The notes beneath the pieces were generated by a model. The model worked only from the letters and a program-made list of their open reading frames with translations. It was not told the origin of the DNA and ran no database searches. Below are positions 7,108-16,318 of a stretch of 64,000 nt of DNA, piece by piece. Numbering within the stretch: position 1 is the first letter of the stretch; every line of letters starts with the position of its first letter. This DNA is from Streptomyces puniciscabiei (GTDB taxonomy: Bacteria > Actinomycetota > Actinomycetes > Streptomycetales > Streptomycetaceae): positions 62,001-126,000 of the forward strand of contig NZ_VFNX01000006.1 of NCBI RefSeq assembly GCF_006715785.1. The letters are read 5' to 3'. The translations under genes were made by a program, and so were the position numbers.

Positions 7108-9933
7108 ATGACGACCGTTCAGGAGGGATACGAAGGCGACCTCGTGCTCGGCGCGCTGGGGTCCATGGGCACCCGCGTCGACTGCGCCGGCTTCAACCGC
7201 CTCGACCTCGAAGGCCCGCAGGTGCTGTGGCTGGTCGCGGCCGGGGCCCTGGACCTGTTCGCGGTGGACGCGGCCCAGCAGGGCCACTGGCACCACCTGG
7301 GCCGGCTGGAGCCGGGCGCGCTGCTGCTCGGCCCGGTCGCGGGGCCCCAGCACACCCTGGTGGCCCGCCCGGTCCGGGACTGCGTGGTGCACCGGATCAA
7401 CCTGCGCGAGCTGTACCAGCCGGCGAACACCCAGACCTGGTCGTACGACGAGTACGGCAACCCCCAGTACGTGCCGCCCGCCACCAGCCCACTGGAGTAC
7501 GCGGTCGCGCTCGGCGTCGGCCGCGGCCTGTCCGTCCTCTTCCAGGCGCCGATGGCCGAGGAACGGGCCGCCACGCCCACCGACGACGACGTGTTCTGGA
7601 TGCAGGTGCCGCCGGGCAGCGTCCAGTACGGATCCCTGTACGGCGCCGAGGCCGCCGCCGACCTGCTGATGGACCCCGCGCTGTGGCAGTCCATGGTCGA
7701 CCAGCAGTACCGGCTGCTGACCGCGCTGGACCGGTGGATCGAGCAGCTGGAGCGCACCCACGAGACCCGCACGGCCGCCGGGATCAAGGCCGGCGAGGCG
7801 GTGCGCGCCCAGGCCGACCAGACCCTGCTGGCCTCCATCGGCAAGCGCTCGGCCCGCCGGACGACGGCCGCCGACGCCGACGCCGGTTACGCCGCGTGCA
7901 AGCTGGTCGCCGAGGCGGCCGGGATCAAGCTCGCCGAGCCCGCCCAGAGCGGCACCGAGAGCGAACGCCTCGACCCGGTCGAACGGGTGGCGCTCGCCTC
8001 CCGGGTGCGCACCCGGGCCGTACGGCTGCAGGGGCGCTGGTGGCGGGAGAACGTGGGCCCGCTGGTCGGGCACCGGGCGCTGTCCGGGGCGCCGGTCGCG
8101 CTGCTCTGGCGGCGCGGCGGGTACGTGGCCGTCCACCCCGGCACCGGTCGTGAGACGCCGATCGAGAAGGCGAACGCGGAGGAGTTCGAGCCGCGCGCGG
8201 TGATGTTCTACCGGCCGCTGCCCGACAAGGCGCTGACGCCGTTCGGTCTGCTGCGGTTCAGCCTCCAGGGCACCCGCGGCGATCTGCTCGGGCTGATCCT
8301 GGCGGGCCTGGTGACGGTGGCGATCGGCGCGCTGGTGCCGGTGGCGACCGGCAAGGTGCTCGGCGAGTACGTGCCGAGGGCACAGACGGGCCTGATCGTC
8401 CAGGTGTGCCTGGCGGTGATGGTGAGCGGGGTGGTCGCGGCGGCGTTCACGCTGCTGGAGAACCTGTCCATCCTGCGTCTGGAGGGCCGGATCGAGTCGG
8501 CGCTCCAGCCGGCCGTCTGGGACCGGCTGCTGCGCCTGCCCACCCGGTTCTTCACCCAGCGCTCCACCGGTGAGCTCGCCAGCGCGGCGCTGGGCATCAG
8601 CGCGATCCGCCGGCTGCTGGCGGGCGTCGGCCCGGTGGTCGCGCAGTCGGTGACCGTCGGCGCGATGAACCTGGGCCTGCTGTTCTGGTACAGCCCGTCG
8701 ATGGCCATGGCCGCGCTCGGCATGCTCGTCGTCATCGCGGCCGTGTTCCTGGGACTCGGGCTGTGGCAGGTGCGCTGGCAGCGGAAGCTGACGGTGCTCG
8801 GCAACAAGCTGAACAACCAGGCGTTCCAGACCCTGCGCGGCCTGCCCAAGCTGCGGGTGGCGGCGGCCGAGAACTACGCGTACGCGGCCTGGGCACGGGA
8901 GTTCGCGCGCAGCCGGGAGCTGCAGCAGAAGGTCGGCCGGATCAAGAACCTCACCACGGTGCTCGGCGGGATCTATCTGCCGGTGTGCACGCTGCTGATG
9001 TTCATGCTGCTGGCGGGCCCGGCGCGGGGCGCGATGTCGGCGGCGGACTTCCTCACCTTCAACACCTCGGTGACGATGGTGCTGACCTCGGTCACCCAGC
9101 TGACCGGCTCCTTCGTCTCGGCGGTGGCGGCGCTGCCGCTGTTCGAGGAGATCAAGCCGGTCTTCGAGGCGACCCCCGAGGTGCGCACGGCGAGCACCCG
9201 GCCGGGCCCGCTGTCCGGCGCGATCGAGGCCCGCCGGCTGTCCTTCCGGTACGCCGACGACGGCCCGCTCGTCCTGGACGACGTGTCCTTCGCCGTCCGC
9301 CCGGGCGAGTTCGTGGCGGTCGTCGGCCCGAGCGGCTGCGGCAAGTCCACCCTGCTCCGCCTCCTCATCGGCTTCGACAAGCCGGTCACCGGCAGTGTCC
9401 TGTACGACGGCCAGGACCTCGCGGCGCTCGACCAGTCGGCCGTACGCCGCCAGTGCGGGGTGGTGCTCCAGCACGCGCAGCCGTTCACCGGCTCCATCCT
9501 GGACGTCATCTGCGGCACCGAGCCGTACACGCCGGAGGAGGCGATGACGGCGGCCGAGATGGCGGGGCTCGCGGAGGACATCAAGCGGATGCCGATGGGA
9601 CTGCACACGATCGTCGGCGGCAACGGCGCGATCTCCGGCGGTCAGCGGCAGCGGCTGATGATCGCGCAGGCTCTGATCCGGCGCCCCCGCATCCTGTTCT
9701 TCGACGAGGCCACCAGCGCCCTGGACAACGACACCCAGCGCATCGTCATCGACAGCACGCGCAAGCTGAACGCCACCCGCGTCGTCATCGCGCACCGGCT
9801 GTCGACGGTCCTGGACGCCGACCGGGTGATCGTGATGGAGGACGGCAAGGTCGTCCAGCAGGGGGCACCGGCGCAGCTGCTCGCCGACACCACGGGCCGC
9901 CTGCACGAGCTGGTGCGCCGGCAGCTGACGTAG
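7108..9933 (+). CDS. Second NHLM-type ABC exporter (ABC2), no peptidase domain
   Basis: A 941-aa protein starting one base after the previous stop. The first about 370 residues are a large cytosolic region, with a cyclic-nucleotide-binding-like fold near the start (LDLFAVDAAQQGHW) and a charged helical part. This layout is characteristic of the NHLM ABC2 family. Then come six membrane helices (about 385-660) and an ATPase with Walker A GPSGCGKST (about 740), ISGGQRQRL and Walker B ILFFDEATSALD. With the C39 exporter it probably forms a heterodimer. The double-transporter pattern defines this RiPP export class. Confidence 0.92.
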   Translation: MTTVQEGYEGDLVLGALGSMGTRVDCAGFNRLDLEGPQVLWLVAAGALDLFAVDAAQQGHWHHLGRLEPGALLLGPVAGPQHTLVARPVRDCVVHRINLRELYQPANTQTWSYDEYGNPQYVPPATSPLEYAVALGVGRGLSVLFQAPMAEERAATPTDDDVFWMQVPPGSVQYGSLYGAEAAADLLMDPALWQSMVDQQYRLLTALDRWIEQLERTHETRTAAGIKAGEAVRAQADQTLLASIGKRSARRTTAADADAGYAACKLVAEAAGIKLAEPAQSGTESERLDPVERVALASRVRTRAVRLQGRWWRENVGPLVGHRALSGAPVALLWRRGGYVAVHPGTGRETPIEKANAEEFEPRAVMFYRPLPDKALTPFGLLRFSLQGTRGDLLGLILAGLVTVAIGALVPVATGKVLGEYVPRAQTGLIVQVCLAVMVSGVVAAAFTLLENLSILRLEGRIESALQPAVWDRLLRLPTRFFTQRSTGELASAALGISAIRRLLAGVGPVVAQSVTVGAMNLGLLFWYSPSMAMAALGMLVVIAAVFLGLGLWQVRWQRKLTVLGNKLNNQAFQTLRGLPKLRVAAAENYAYAAWAREFARSRELQQKVGRIKNLTTVLGGIYLPVCTLLMFMLLAGPARGAMSAADFLTFNTSVTMVLTSVTQLTGSFVSAVAALPLFEEIKPVFEATPEVRTASTRPGPLSGAIEARRLSFRYADDGPLVLDDVSFAVRPGEFVAVVGPSGCGKSTLLRLLIGFDKPVTGSVLYDGQDLAALDQSAVRRQCGVVLQHAQPFTGSILDVICGTEPYTPEEAMTAAEMAGLAEDIKRMPMGLHTIVGGNGAISGGQRQRLMIAQALIRRPRILFFDEATSALDNDTQRIVIDSTRKLNATRVVIAHRLSTVLDADRVIVMEDGKVVQQGAPAQLLADTTGRLHELVRRQLT

Positions 9934-9960
9934 CGCCGGCGGCGACGGGCCGGGGGGCGC

Positions 9961-10839
9961 TCAGTACTTCCCCCGGCGTCGTGCCGGCTCCTCGTCCCCC
10001 CGGTCGTCACTGGTCGGCCTCCAGTGGTGTTCGGTGAACCAGCGGCCGAACATGGCGCCGCCGTAGATGACGAACCCGACGCCGATCAGCCAGGACTCGA
10101 CCACGAGGACGGTGCCGACCGCGCCGTAGCTGAGCGCGTTGGTCACGATGAGCGGGGTGAAGACGAGATGGGAGAAGGCCCGCAGGCCGGCCAGGCCGAC
10201 GACGGTGGCGAGCGCGCCCGGCAGCAGGGTGCGCCAGTGGACCTGGCCGCCCAGCAGGAAGCGCTGCCCCCACCAGAAGAAGAGGATGCCGCTCGCCGTG
10301 GACAGCGCGATCCGCTGGCCCCCGTGCAGCGCGTCCTTGGTCGCCACCTCCTGGTAGAGGTAGGCGGTGAGCACGATCAGCCAGGTCGCCTGCCGCCAGA
10401 CCCGGTGCCAGGGGCCGGGGGGCACGCCCCAGATCCGTTCGTAGGCGTTCTGCACGCTGCCGCCGAAGGACACGCCGAAGACGGCCAGCAGGACACCGCC
10501 CCAGACGCTGGTGGTGCCGATGACGTTGCGCGGCGGGCTGATGACGTCGGTGAGCACATGCGCGGACCGGCCGGACAGGCCCATGCCGTCGGTGAGCCAC
10601 GAGGCGAAACCTCCCCGCACCAGCGGATCCGCGGCGGCGACCACGATCAGCAACGGCGCAAGCGTCACCAGTGCCAGGGTGGCGAACCCCATGGCCCGGT
10701 GCATCAGTTCCAGCTCCCGGCCGTGTTCGAGCAGGGCCCCGGCCCTGAGCCACTCCCAAGCGCGGTGCAGGCCGCGCCGCCACCGCCTCACGGCTCCTCC
10801 CGTGCTCGCCACCCACACGCTCTGCTGAAGCCGATTCAT
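9961..10839 (-). CDS. YihY/BrkB-family integral membrane protein
   Basis: A 292-aa protein with about six hydrophobic segments and the family block VSFGGSVQNAYERIWGVPPG. The C-terminus is charged (DDRGDEEPARRRGKY). The family was once called ribonuclease BN, but members are membrane proteins of unclear function. It is convergent with the exporter gene (27-bp gap) and divergent from the glycosyltransferase. No functional link to the peptide locus is evident. Confidence 0.8.
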   Translation of the reverse strand: MNRLQQSVWVASTGGAVRRWRRGLHRAWEWLRAGALLEHGRELELMHRAMGFATLALVTLAPLLIVVAAADPLVRGGFASWLTDGMGLSGRSAHVLTDVISPPRNVIGTTSVWGGVLLAVFGVSFGGSVQNAYERIWGVPPGPWHRVWRQATWLIVLTAYLYQEVATKDALHGGQRIALSTASGILFFWWGQRFLLGGQVHWRTLLPGALATVVGLAGLRAFSHLVFTPLIVTNALSYGAVGTVLVVESWLIGVGFVIYGGAMFGRWFTEHHWRPTSDDRGDEEPARRRGKY

Positions 10840-10955
10840 CCATCCCGGCGCGCTCCGGGCAACTCACGTGCATGCCGTGTCGCGTGTCCGCGGTCCCGCG
10901 ACACGGCGGCCGAGTGACCGGTTTGCGGGCGGCACCCACCGGAGAATCGGACCCC

Positions 10956-12080
10956 GTGCGTACTCCTGCCGAGGTCCCCTCCCCCCAGCCGGCCCCGCCG
11001 GGCCGACGGCGGCCGCTGATCCTGAGCGCGAGCATGGGCGCCGGTCACGACACCGTGGCCGCCGAACTGGCCCGCCGGGCCGCGGCGTGCGGACACGAGC
11101 CGCACGTGGCCGACGTCCTGCGGCTGCTGCCGTACGGCCTGGGCGGCGGCCTGCGCCGCTCCTACCAGGCCTCGGTACGGCACTTCCCCTGGGCGTACGC
11201 CGGCGTCTACGGCGCGTTCCTGCGCGACGGCAGCGGGCCGCGGCCCAGCGGGGTGCCGCTGGCCCGGCTGGCCGCCGACGGGCTGACGGATCTCGTGGCG
11301 CGGCTGGACGCCGACGTGGTGGTGTCCGTCTTCCATCTGGCCGCCCAGCTCACCGGTCATCTCCGGGCCCGGGACCGGCTGGGGGTGCCGAGCGCCGTGT
11401 TCCTCGTCGACTTCGCCGTGCACCGGCAGTGGCTGCATCCCGGCAACGACCGGTACCTGTGCCTCACGGACGGGGCGGCGGCCGAGGTGCGCCGGGCCCT
11501 GGGCACGCCCGCCGTGACGACCGGCCCGGCGGTCGCGCCCGGGTTCCGGGCACCGGCGCCCGGGGCGGCGCGGTGGCGGGAGCGCCTCGCCGAACAGGCG
11601 CCGGGCCGGCCGGCGGTCCTGCTCTCCGCGGGTGCCTGGGGTGCCGCGCACCGCCCGGACGCCACCGCCCGGCTGTTGACGCGGGCCGGCTGTCTGCCGG
11701 TCGTGCTGTGCGGGCGCAACACGCGGCTGCGGGCGCGGGTGGCCCGGGTGCCCGGGGTGCTCGCCCTGGACTGGGTGGACGACATGCCCGGTCTGCTGGC
11801 CGCCGCGTACGCCCTGGTCGACAACGCGGCCGGCCAGACCGCCGTACAGGCGCTGGCCGCCGGGCTGCCCGTGATCGGGTACCGGCCGCTGCCCGGCCAC
11901 GGGGTGGACGGAGTCCGCCGGATGGCCGACCTCGGCGTGTCGGAACTCGCCTCGGACGGGCCCGCCCTGCTGGCGGCTCTCGGCAGGCTCACGGAAGGCA
12001 GCCCGGAGCGGGCGGAACGGGTGGCCCGGGGGCGGGCACTGTTCCGGGACGACCCGATGGCGCACGTGGTGGGACTCTGA
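10956..12080 (+). CDS. MGDG-synthase/MurG-like (GT28-type) glycosyltransferase
   Basis: A 374-aa GT-B protein. The N-terminal domain begins PLILSASMGAGHDTVAAELAR, the glycine-rich acceptor loop typical of MGDG-synthase/UgtP-like enzymes. The C-terminal donor domain has DWVDDMPGLLAAAYALVDNAAGQTAVQALAAGLPV. The start is GTG at 10956, 11 nt after GGAG; upstream in-frame starts lack a ribosome site. It probably transfers a nucleotide-activated sugar to a lipid or cell-wall acceptor at the inner membrane face. It converges on an operon with a polysaccharide deacetylase, suggesting envelope glycan work, but the substrate is unknown. Confidence 0.8.
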   Translation: MRTPAEVPSPQPAPPGRRRPLILSASMGAGHDTVAAELARRAAACGHEPHVADVLRLLPYGLGGGLRRSYQASVRHFPWAYAGVYGAFLRDGSGPRPSGVPLARLAADGLTDLVARLDADVVVSVFHLAAQLTGHLRARDRLGVPSAVFLVDFAVHRQWLHPGNDRYLCLTDGAAAEVRRALGTPAVTTGPAVAPGFRAPAPGAARWRERLAEQAPGRPAVLLSAGAWGAAHRPDATARLLTRAGCLPVVLCGRNTRLRARVARVPGVLALDWVDDMPGLLAAAYALVDNAAGQTAVQALAAGLPVIGYRPLPGHGVDGVRRMADLGVSELASDGPALLAALGRLTEGSPERAERVARGRALFRDDPMAHVVGL

Positions 12081-12101
12081 CACAGGGACGCAGGACGCCG
12101 A

Positions 12102-12526
12102 CGGCACGCCCGGCGTGGGGCCGACAGCACGGGCCCCGGCGCATCGGGCGGCTGCTCGCCGAGGTGCCCGACGGCGCCCGTCCCGACCCGCAGCGACTCC
12201 TCGACCTCGGTGAACGGCCGCACGCCCAGGTGCCCGGCACCGCGGCACCCGATACCCCAGCGGCTCCGCGGCCGTTGCCCCCCACGCACCGGACGACTCC
12301 TCCCCTGCACCAGCGGCACGCCCGGCGTGGGGCCGACAGCGCGGGACCCGGCGGATCGGGCGGCTGCTCGCCGAGGTGCCCGACGGCGCCCATCCCGACC
12401 CGCAGCGACTCCTCGACCTCGGTGAACGGCCGCACGCCCAGGTGCCCGGCACCGCGGGACCCGATGCCCCAGCGGCTCCACGGCCGTTGCCCCACCATCC
12501 GCCGAACGGCTCCTCCCCTGCACCAG
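12102..12526. repeat. Two-copy 212-bp tandem repeat in a convergent intergenic gap
   Basis: Copies at 12102-12313 and 12314-12526 are nearly identical, and the start of a third appears at 12527. The surrounding stretch (12081-12601, 521 bp) separates two convergent genes and contains no convincing gene. Open frames run through it in several phases only because of high GC content. The unit contains internal GC-rich dyads. It may be an expanded terminator/REP-like cassette or a decayed coding remnant. Confidence 0.85.
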
Positions 12527-12601
12527 CGGCACGGAATCCGGGCCTCCGGTGGCCTCGCGGTCGGTGTTCGGCCTCGCGTCGGGTCACCGCTGGCCCGGTG
12601 G

Positions 12602-13339
12602 TCAGCACAGCATCCCGTGCTCGCGCAAAGGGCCGACCGAGAGGCCGGCCTCCCGGCAGTCCGCCACCAGGTCCGACAGTGCACCGAGGGCCGAACGCCA
12701 GCAGCCGGGGGCGCCGAGCCGGTCGGAGTCGTGCAGCAGGACGGTGCCGCCCCCGCGCAGGTCCGCCGCGAGCAGGGCCCGCACGGACGCCGGGGTGGCC
12801 TCGGCCGTCCAGTCCTTGCCCCACGCCGACCACAGCACCGGCCGCAGCCCGGCCCGCCGCGCGGCCAGCCAGCGTCCGGAGGTCAGGATCCCGTACGGCG
12901 GCCGGTACCACTGCGGCCGGTGGCCGCCGAGGTCGTGCAGGGCGCGGACGGTGCGGGCGACCTGCTCGGCGTCCCGGGCGGGTGCGGGGCGCCAGGGACG
13001 GTCGTGCGTCCAGCCGTGCACGGCCAGTTCATGTCCGCGCCGGACGGTCTCCCGGACCAGCGCGGGGTGGCGCACCACGTTCTCGCCGAGCACGAAGAAC
13101 GTCGCCCGCACGCCGAGGTCGTCCAGCACGTCGAGGAAGCGTGGCGTCGACTCCGGGTCCGGGCCGTCGTCGAAGGTCAGCGCGACATGCCGGCGTCGGC
13201 CGGTGCCGGCGAGCCGGGGGAACAGCAGCAGCCGCACTCCGGGGAGCCAGGTGGCCGCCGGTCCGATGTGCGCGGCGGCGACGGCAGCCGGCAGCAGCAC
13301 AGCCGCCGTACGCCATGGACGGCCGGACATGAGGGACAT
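12602..13339 (-). CDS. Polysaccharide deacetylase (NodB homology domain)
   Basis: A 245-aa protein with a hydrophobic N-terminus (signal anchor, about residues 10-40) and a CE4 NodB domain. Motif 1 is TFDDGPD, motif 2 is HELAVHGWTHDRPW, and the C-terminal motif is LLHDSD. The essential Asp and His residues are present. It should remove N-acetyl groups from an extracellular glycan such as peptidoglycan or a secreted polymer. It is the last gene of an SDR / EamA / deacetylase operon with a 27-bp gap, and has a GGAAGG ribosome site 10 nt before ATG. Confidence 0.9.
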   Translation of the reverse strand: MSLMSGRPWRTAAVLLPAAVAAAHIGPAATWLPGVRLLLFPRLAGTGRRRHVALTFDDGPDPESTPRFLDVLDDLGVRATFFVLGENVVRHPALVRETVRRGHELAVHGWTHDRPWRPAPARDAEQVARTVRALHDLGGHRPQWYRPPYGILTSGRWLAARRAGLRPVLWSAWGKDWTAEATPASVRALLAADLRGGGTVLLHDSDRLGAPGCWRSALGALSDLVADCREAGLSVGPLREHGMLC

Positions 13340-13366
13340 CGCTGACCCGCCTTCCCGTACGTGTTC

Positions 13367-14293
13367 TCACCGGTGCGTCCGGTGCAGACGTCCCCGGTTC
13401 TCCTTCCCGCCCCGCGACCGCGCGTCCCACTCCCGGCCGACAGTGGGTGCCCGGGCCAGTCCGATGCTGCCCGCCCCGATCAGCGCGATCCCGATCGCCT
13501 CCGGCAGCATCCGCCACCCGAGGTGGATCGCCTCCGCGAACAGGACCCAGCCGAGGACGACGCTGGTGAGCGCGTCGCCCAGGGTGAGCGCGGGCTGGGA
13601 GGCGGTGAGCGATCCGGCGCCCAGCGCGCTCTGCAGGAGCAGGAAGGCGACGAGTCCGGCGCCGGCCGTGGCATACGGCGACCAGTGGCTGAACATCGCC
13701 GCGGGCCCGTGTCCGAGCCGCCCCACGGCCTCCTTGAGCAGCGCGGCGGTGGTCGCGAAGCACACGGCGGAGGCGAGGCCGAACAGCGCGGCCCGGGGCG
13801 CGCCCTTCGTCGGGCGCGCGGCGATCACGAGCAGCGCGACGAGGCCGAGCGCGCCACCGCCGCCGAGGAGCCAGGCCCGGGGCGGCGCGGTCGGCCGGCC
13901 CGCGCCGGGTGCGGCCGCCAGCAGGAACACGGCCAGTCCGGCGGCGAGGGCGACGAAGGCGACCCAGGTCCACAGGCCGGGGCGGCGCCGGAACACGATT
14001 CCGCCCACCAGGAGGGTGAACAGCAGCTCGGTGGCGAGCAGCGGCTGCACCAGGGAGAGGCTGCCCACGGCCAGCGCCCCGGCCTGCAGCAGCCCCGCGA
14101 CGGCCAGCAGCGAGGCGCCCGCGAGCCAGTACGGGCGCCGCAGCAGCCGGGCGAACCGGCGCACGGCCGGCCCCACCCCGCCGGGCCCGCCCTGCTCGTG
14201 CGGCTCCTCCACGGCGGCCCGGCGCTGCAGCACGGACGCGGACGCGTTGGCCACGGCCGCGAGCAGCGCGAGCAGCACCGCTACGGCGATCAC
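13367..14293 (-). CDS. EamA/DMT-type membrane transporter
   Basis: A 308-aa protein with about ten hydrophobic helices and duplicated five-helix halves, typical of drug/metabolite transporters. It has a charged cytosolic loop (ASVLQRRAAVEEPHEQ) and an Arg-rich C-terminus. The GTG start lies 6 bp after the SDR stop, so the two are probably co-translated. The transported compound is unknown; context suggests an envelope or carbohydrate-related role. Confidence 0.8.
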   Translation of the reverse strand: MIAVAVLLALLAAVANASASVLQRRAAVEEPHEQGGPGGVGPAVRRFARLLRRPYWLAGASLLAVAGLLQAGALAVGSLSLVQPLLATELLFTLLVGGIVFRRRPGLWTWVAFVALAAGLAVFLLAAAPGAGRPTAPPRAWLLGGGGALGLVALLVIAARPTKGAPRAALFGLASAVCFATTAALLKEAVGRLGHGPAAMFSHWSPYATAGAGLVAFLLLQSALGAGSLTASQPALTLGDALTSVVLGWVLFAEAIHLGWRMLPEAIGIALIGAGSIGLARAPTVGREWDARSRGGKENRGRLHRTHR

Positions 14294-14299
14294 GGCCGG

Positions 14300-15145
14300 T
14301 CACCCGAAGCGCGCGGCGAGACACCGGTAGAGCCCGGGCGCGACGCCGCGCACCAGGGCGGGATACCGCAGCCACCCGGGGACGTACACCTCGTCCCTGC
14401 CGTGCCGGACAGCAGCCAAGACGGCGTCCGCCACCCGCTCGGCCGGCACCGGGCGCGGCCATCCCCTCGTGTAGGGGGTGCCCCGGCGCTCGAAGAACGG
14501 CGTGTCGACCGCGCCGGGGATCACATGGGTCACGCCCACCCCGGTGCGGCGCAGCTCGTAGCGCAGGGCGTCGGCGAAGGCGGCGAGGGCGGCCTTCGCC
14601 GCGGAGTACACCGCCTCGCCGCGCACGCCGACGCTGCCCGCGACGGACCCGATGAGCACGATGCGTCCGGTGCCGGCCGCGACCATGTGGGGCAGCAGGG
14701 CGCGCACGAGGTGCAGGGTGGCCAGCAGGTCGACGCCGACGATCTCGTCGATGCGGGTGTGCGGCATGCCGGTGAAGTCGCCGGCCCACCCCAGCCCGGC
14801 GCAGGCCACCAGCAGGTCCAGGCGGCCCGCGTGGTCCAGGACCAGATCGGTGAGCAGACGGCCGGCGCCCGGCCGGGTCAGGTCCGCCGGCACGGCCAGG
14901 GCGTCGAGCGGGGCGGCCACCTGCTCCAGACGGGTGGCGTCGCGCCCGTTCAGCACCAGCCGCCAGCCTCCCTCGGCGGCGAGCCGGCGGGCGACGACGG
15001 CGCCGATGCCCGACGAGGCACCCGTCACCAGGGCGGTGCCGCCCAGGTTCCCGGCCGGTCCTGGCACGGGGCCCGCGTCCGGCACGGAGGTCGCGACCGG
15101 CCCGGCGCGTTTCGACGGTCCTGTGGGGTGCGGGGCGTGGGACAT
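14300..15145 (-). CDS. Short-chain dehydrogenase/reductase (SDR)
   Basis: A 281-aa protein. After a Pro-rich leader of about 35 residues it has the NAD(P) motif TGASSGIG, a CAGLG variant of the NNAG site, catalytic Ser in LIGSVAGS, and YSAAK as the YxxxK pair. Post-motif PGAVDTPFF is present. The start ATG at 15145 has AGG 9-10 nt upstream. It is the first gene of the three-gene operon leading to the deacetylase. The substrate is not predictable. Confidence 0.9.
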   Translation of the reverse strand: MSHAPHPTGPSKRAGPVATSVPDAGPVPGPAGNLGGTALVTGASSGIGAVVARRLAAEGGWRLVLNGRDATRLEQVAAPLDALAVPADLTRPGAGRLLTDLVLDHAGRLDLLVACAGLGWAGDFTGMPHTRIDEIVGVDLLATLHLVRALLPHMVAAGTGRIVLIGSVAGSVGVRGEAVYSAAKAALAAFADALRYELRRTGVGVTHVIPGAVDTPFFERRGTPYTRGWPRPVPAERVADAVLAAVRHGRDEVYVPGWLRYPALVRGVAPGLYRCLAARFG

Positions 15146-15434
15146 GGTGACGACCTCACTGCGACATGGGGGCACGGGCTCGCGAACTCCGGGACCGAAC
15201 CTTCGCGGTGTATCCAGGGCGCCACACACTGAAACACCGCGCACGGCGGAGCCCCGCCGAACGCCCGCCGCAGGTGACCGGACGGGGCCCGGATCGCGGG
15301 GTGGCGCGCCCGGGCCTTCCCTGGGTTTTCGGGGAACGCGGGAGCGTTGCGGGGGCACCGCGCCGACGTCACCGCGGGGCCGCCCCGGTTCTCCGTGGCC
15401 GCCGGTGCTCCAGGGGGCTGAGCGGCGCGGCCGG

Positions 15435-15962
15435 TCAGTCCAGGCCCGGTACGGGTGCGCCGGAGGGCACACCGGCGCCGAGGTAGGCGTCGTAGAACTC
15501 TTTCCAGGGCGCGCTGATCCCGGCGTGCGCGCCCTCGAAGCGCTCGCCGCGCGCCTTGGCGTCGAGGGCGGCGAGGCACACCTCCCAGCCGGCGCCGTTG
15601 CGGGCGGCGGTGTCCGCCTCGCCGAGGACGTTGGTGAGCGTGAACAGGGTGCGCCGGTCGCCGACGGCTTCCAGGTCGAAGCGGAGCTCGTCGCCGCCCC
15701 ACGCGAAGGCGAGGTGCCGGGGCGGGTCGACGGCGAGCACCCGGCCGGTGGACTCTGGCATGTTCGGGTCGCCGGTGAAGCGGATGGCGCCGCCGGGACG
15801 CAGCTCCATCTCGGCGCGGGAGGGGAACCACTGCTGGAGTTCGTCGGGATCGGTGACGAAGTGCCAGACGCGGTCCACCGGATGGTCGTAGGTGCGGCTG
15901 AACCGGACGGCGGGGCGGCCGTCGTCCAGGGTCAGATAGGTGCCGGTGAGGTCGACGGGCAT
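15435..15962 (-). CDS. SRPBCC (AHSA1-like) domain protein
   Basis: A 175-aa protein with the Bet v1/START-like fold. It has FSRTYDHPVDRVWHFVTDPDELQQW near the N-terminus, a GGAIRFTGDP strand pair, and a long C-terminal helix containing GWEVCLAALDA. These proteins bind hydrophobic ligands. The gene follows an ArsR regulator by 29 bp, the classic ArsR-SRPBCC pair that is usually co-transcribed and self-regulated. The ribosome site is GAAGGA 9-10 nt before ATG. Confidence 0.88.
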   Translation of the reverse strand: MPVDLTGTYLTLDDGRPAVRFSRTYDHPVDRVWHFVTDPDELQQWFPSRAEMELRPGGAIRFTGDPNMPESTGRVLAVDPPRHLAFAWGGDELRFDLEAVGDRRTLFTLTNVLGEADTAARNGAGWEVCLAALDAKARGERFEGAHAGISAPWKEFYDAYLGAGVPSGAPVPGLD

Positions 15963-15991
15963 GGTGCTTCGGTCCTTCGCTGTGGGGGGTG

Positions 15992-16312
15992 TCAGGTGTC
16001 GTCCGACGTCTCGTCGAGCCGCCGGCCCAGGGCGTCCAGGCTGTCGTTCCACAGCCGGCGGTAGGGCGCGAGCCAGGCGTCCAGGGCGGCGATCGGCGCC
16101 GGGTCGAGGGCGTAGACACGGCGCTGCGCGTCCTGCCGGACCCGGACGAGGCCCGCCTCCCGGAGCACCTTCAGATGTTTGGAGGTGCTCGGCTGGCTCA
16201 GTCCGCAGGCCTCGACGATCTCGCCGACGGACCGGGGGCGCTCGAGCAGGAGCGCGACGATGGCCCGCCGATGCGGGTCGGCGAGGGCGGACCAGAGCGC
16301 TGCGTCGGCCAT
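15992..16312 (-). CDS. ArsR-family winged-helix regulator
   Basis: A 106-aa protein with LWSALADPHRRAIVALL and the recognition helix LSQPSTSKHLKVLREAGLV. It lacks the CxC metal site of ArsR/SmtB sensors, so it is the non-metal type that travels with SRPBCC proteins. There is no ribosome site before ATG 16312. A -35/-10 pair places transcription start at or next to the A of the ATG, suggesting a leaderless mRNA. Confidence 0.92.
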   Translation of the reverse strand: MADAALWSALADPHRRAIVALLLERPRSVGEIVEACGLSQPSTSKHLKVLREAGLVRVRQDAQRRVYALDPAPIAALDAWLAPYRRLWNDSLDALGRRLDETSDDT

Positions 16313-16318
16313 GAAGGC

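Noticed and set aside
12102..12526. CRISPR or coding repeat
   Set aside because: The units are 212 bp with no spacer structure, and there is no cas gene. Frames through it are Arg/Pro/Gly-rich and do not match a protein family.
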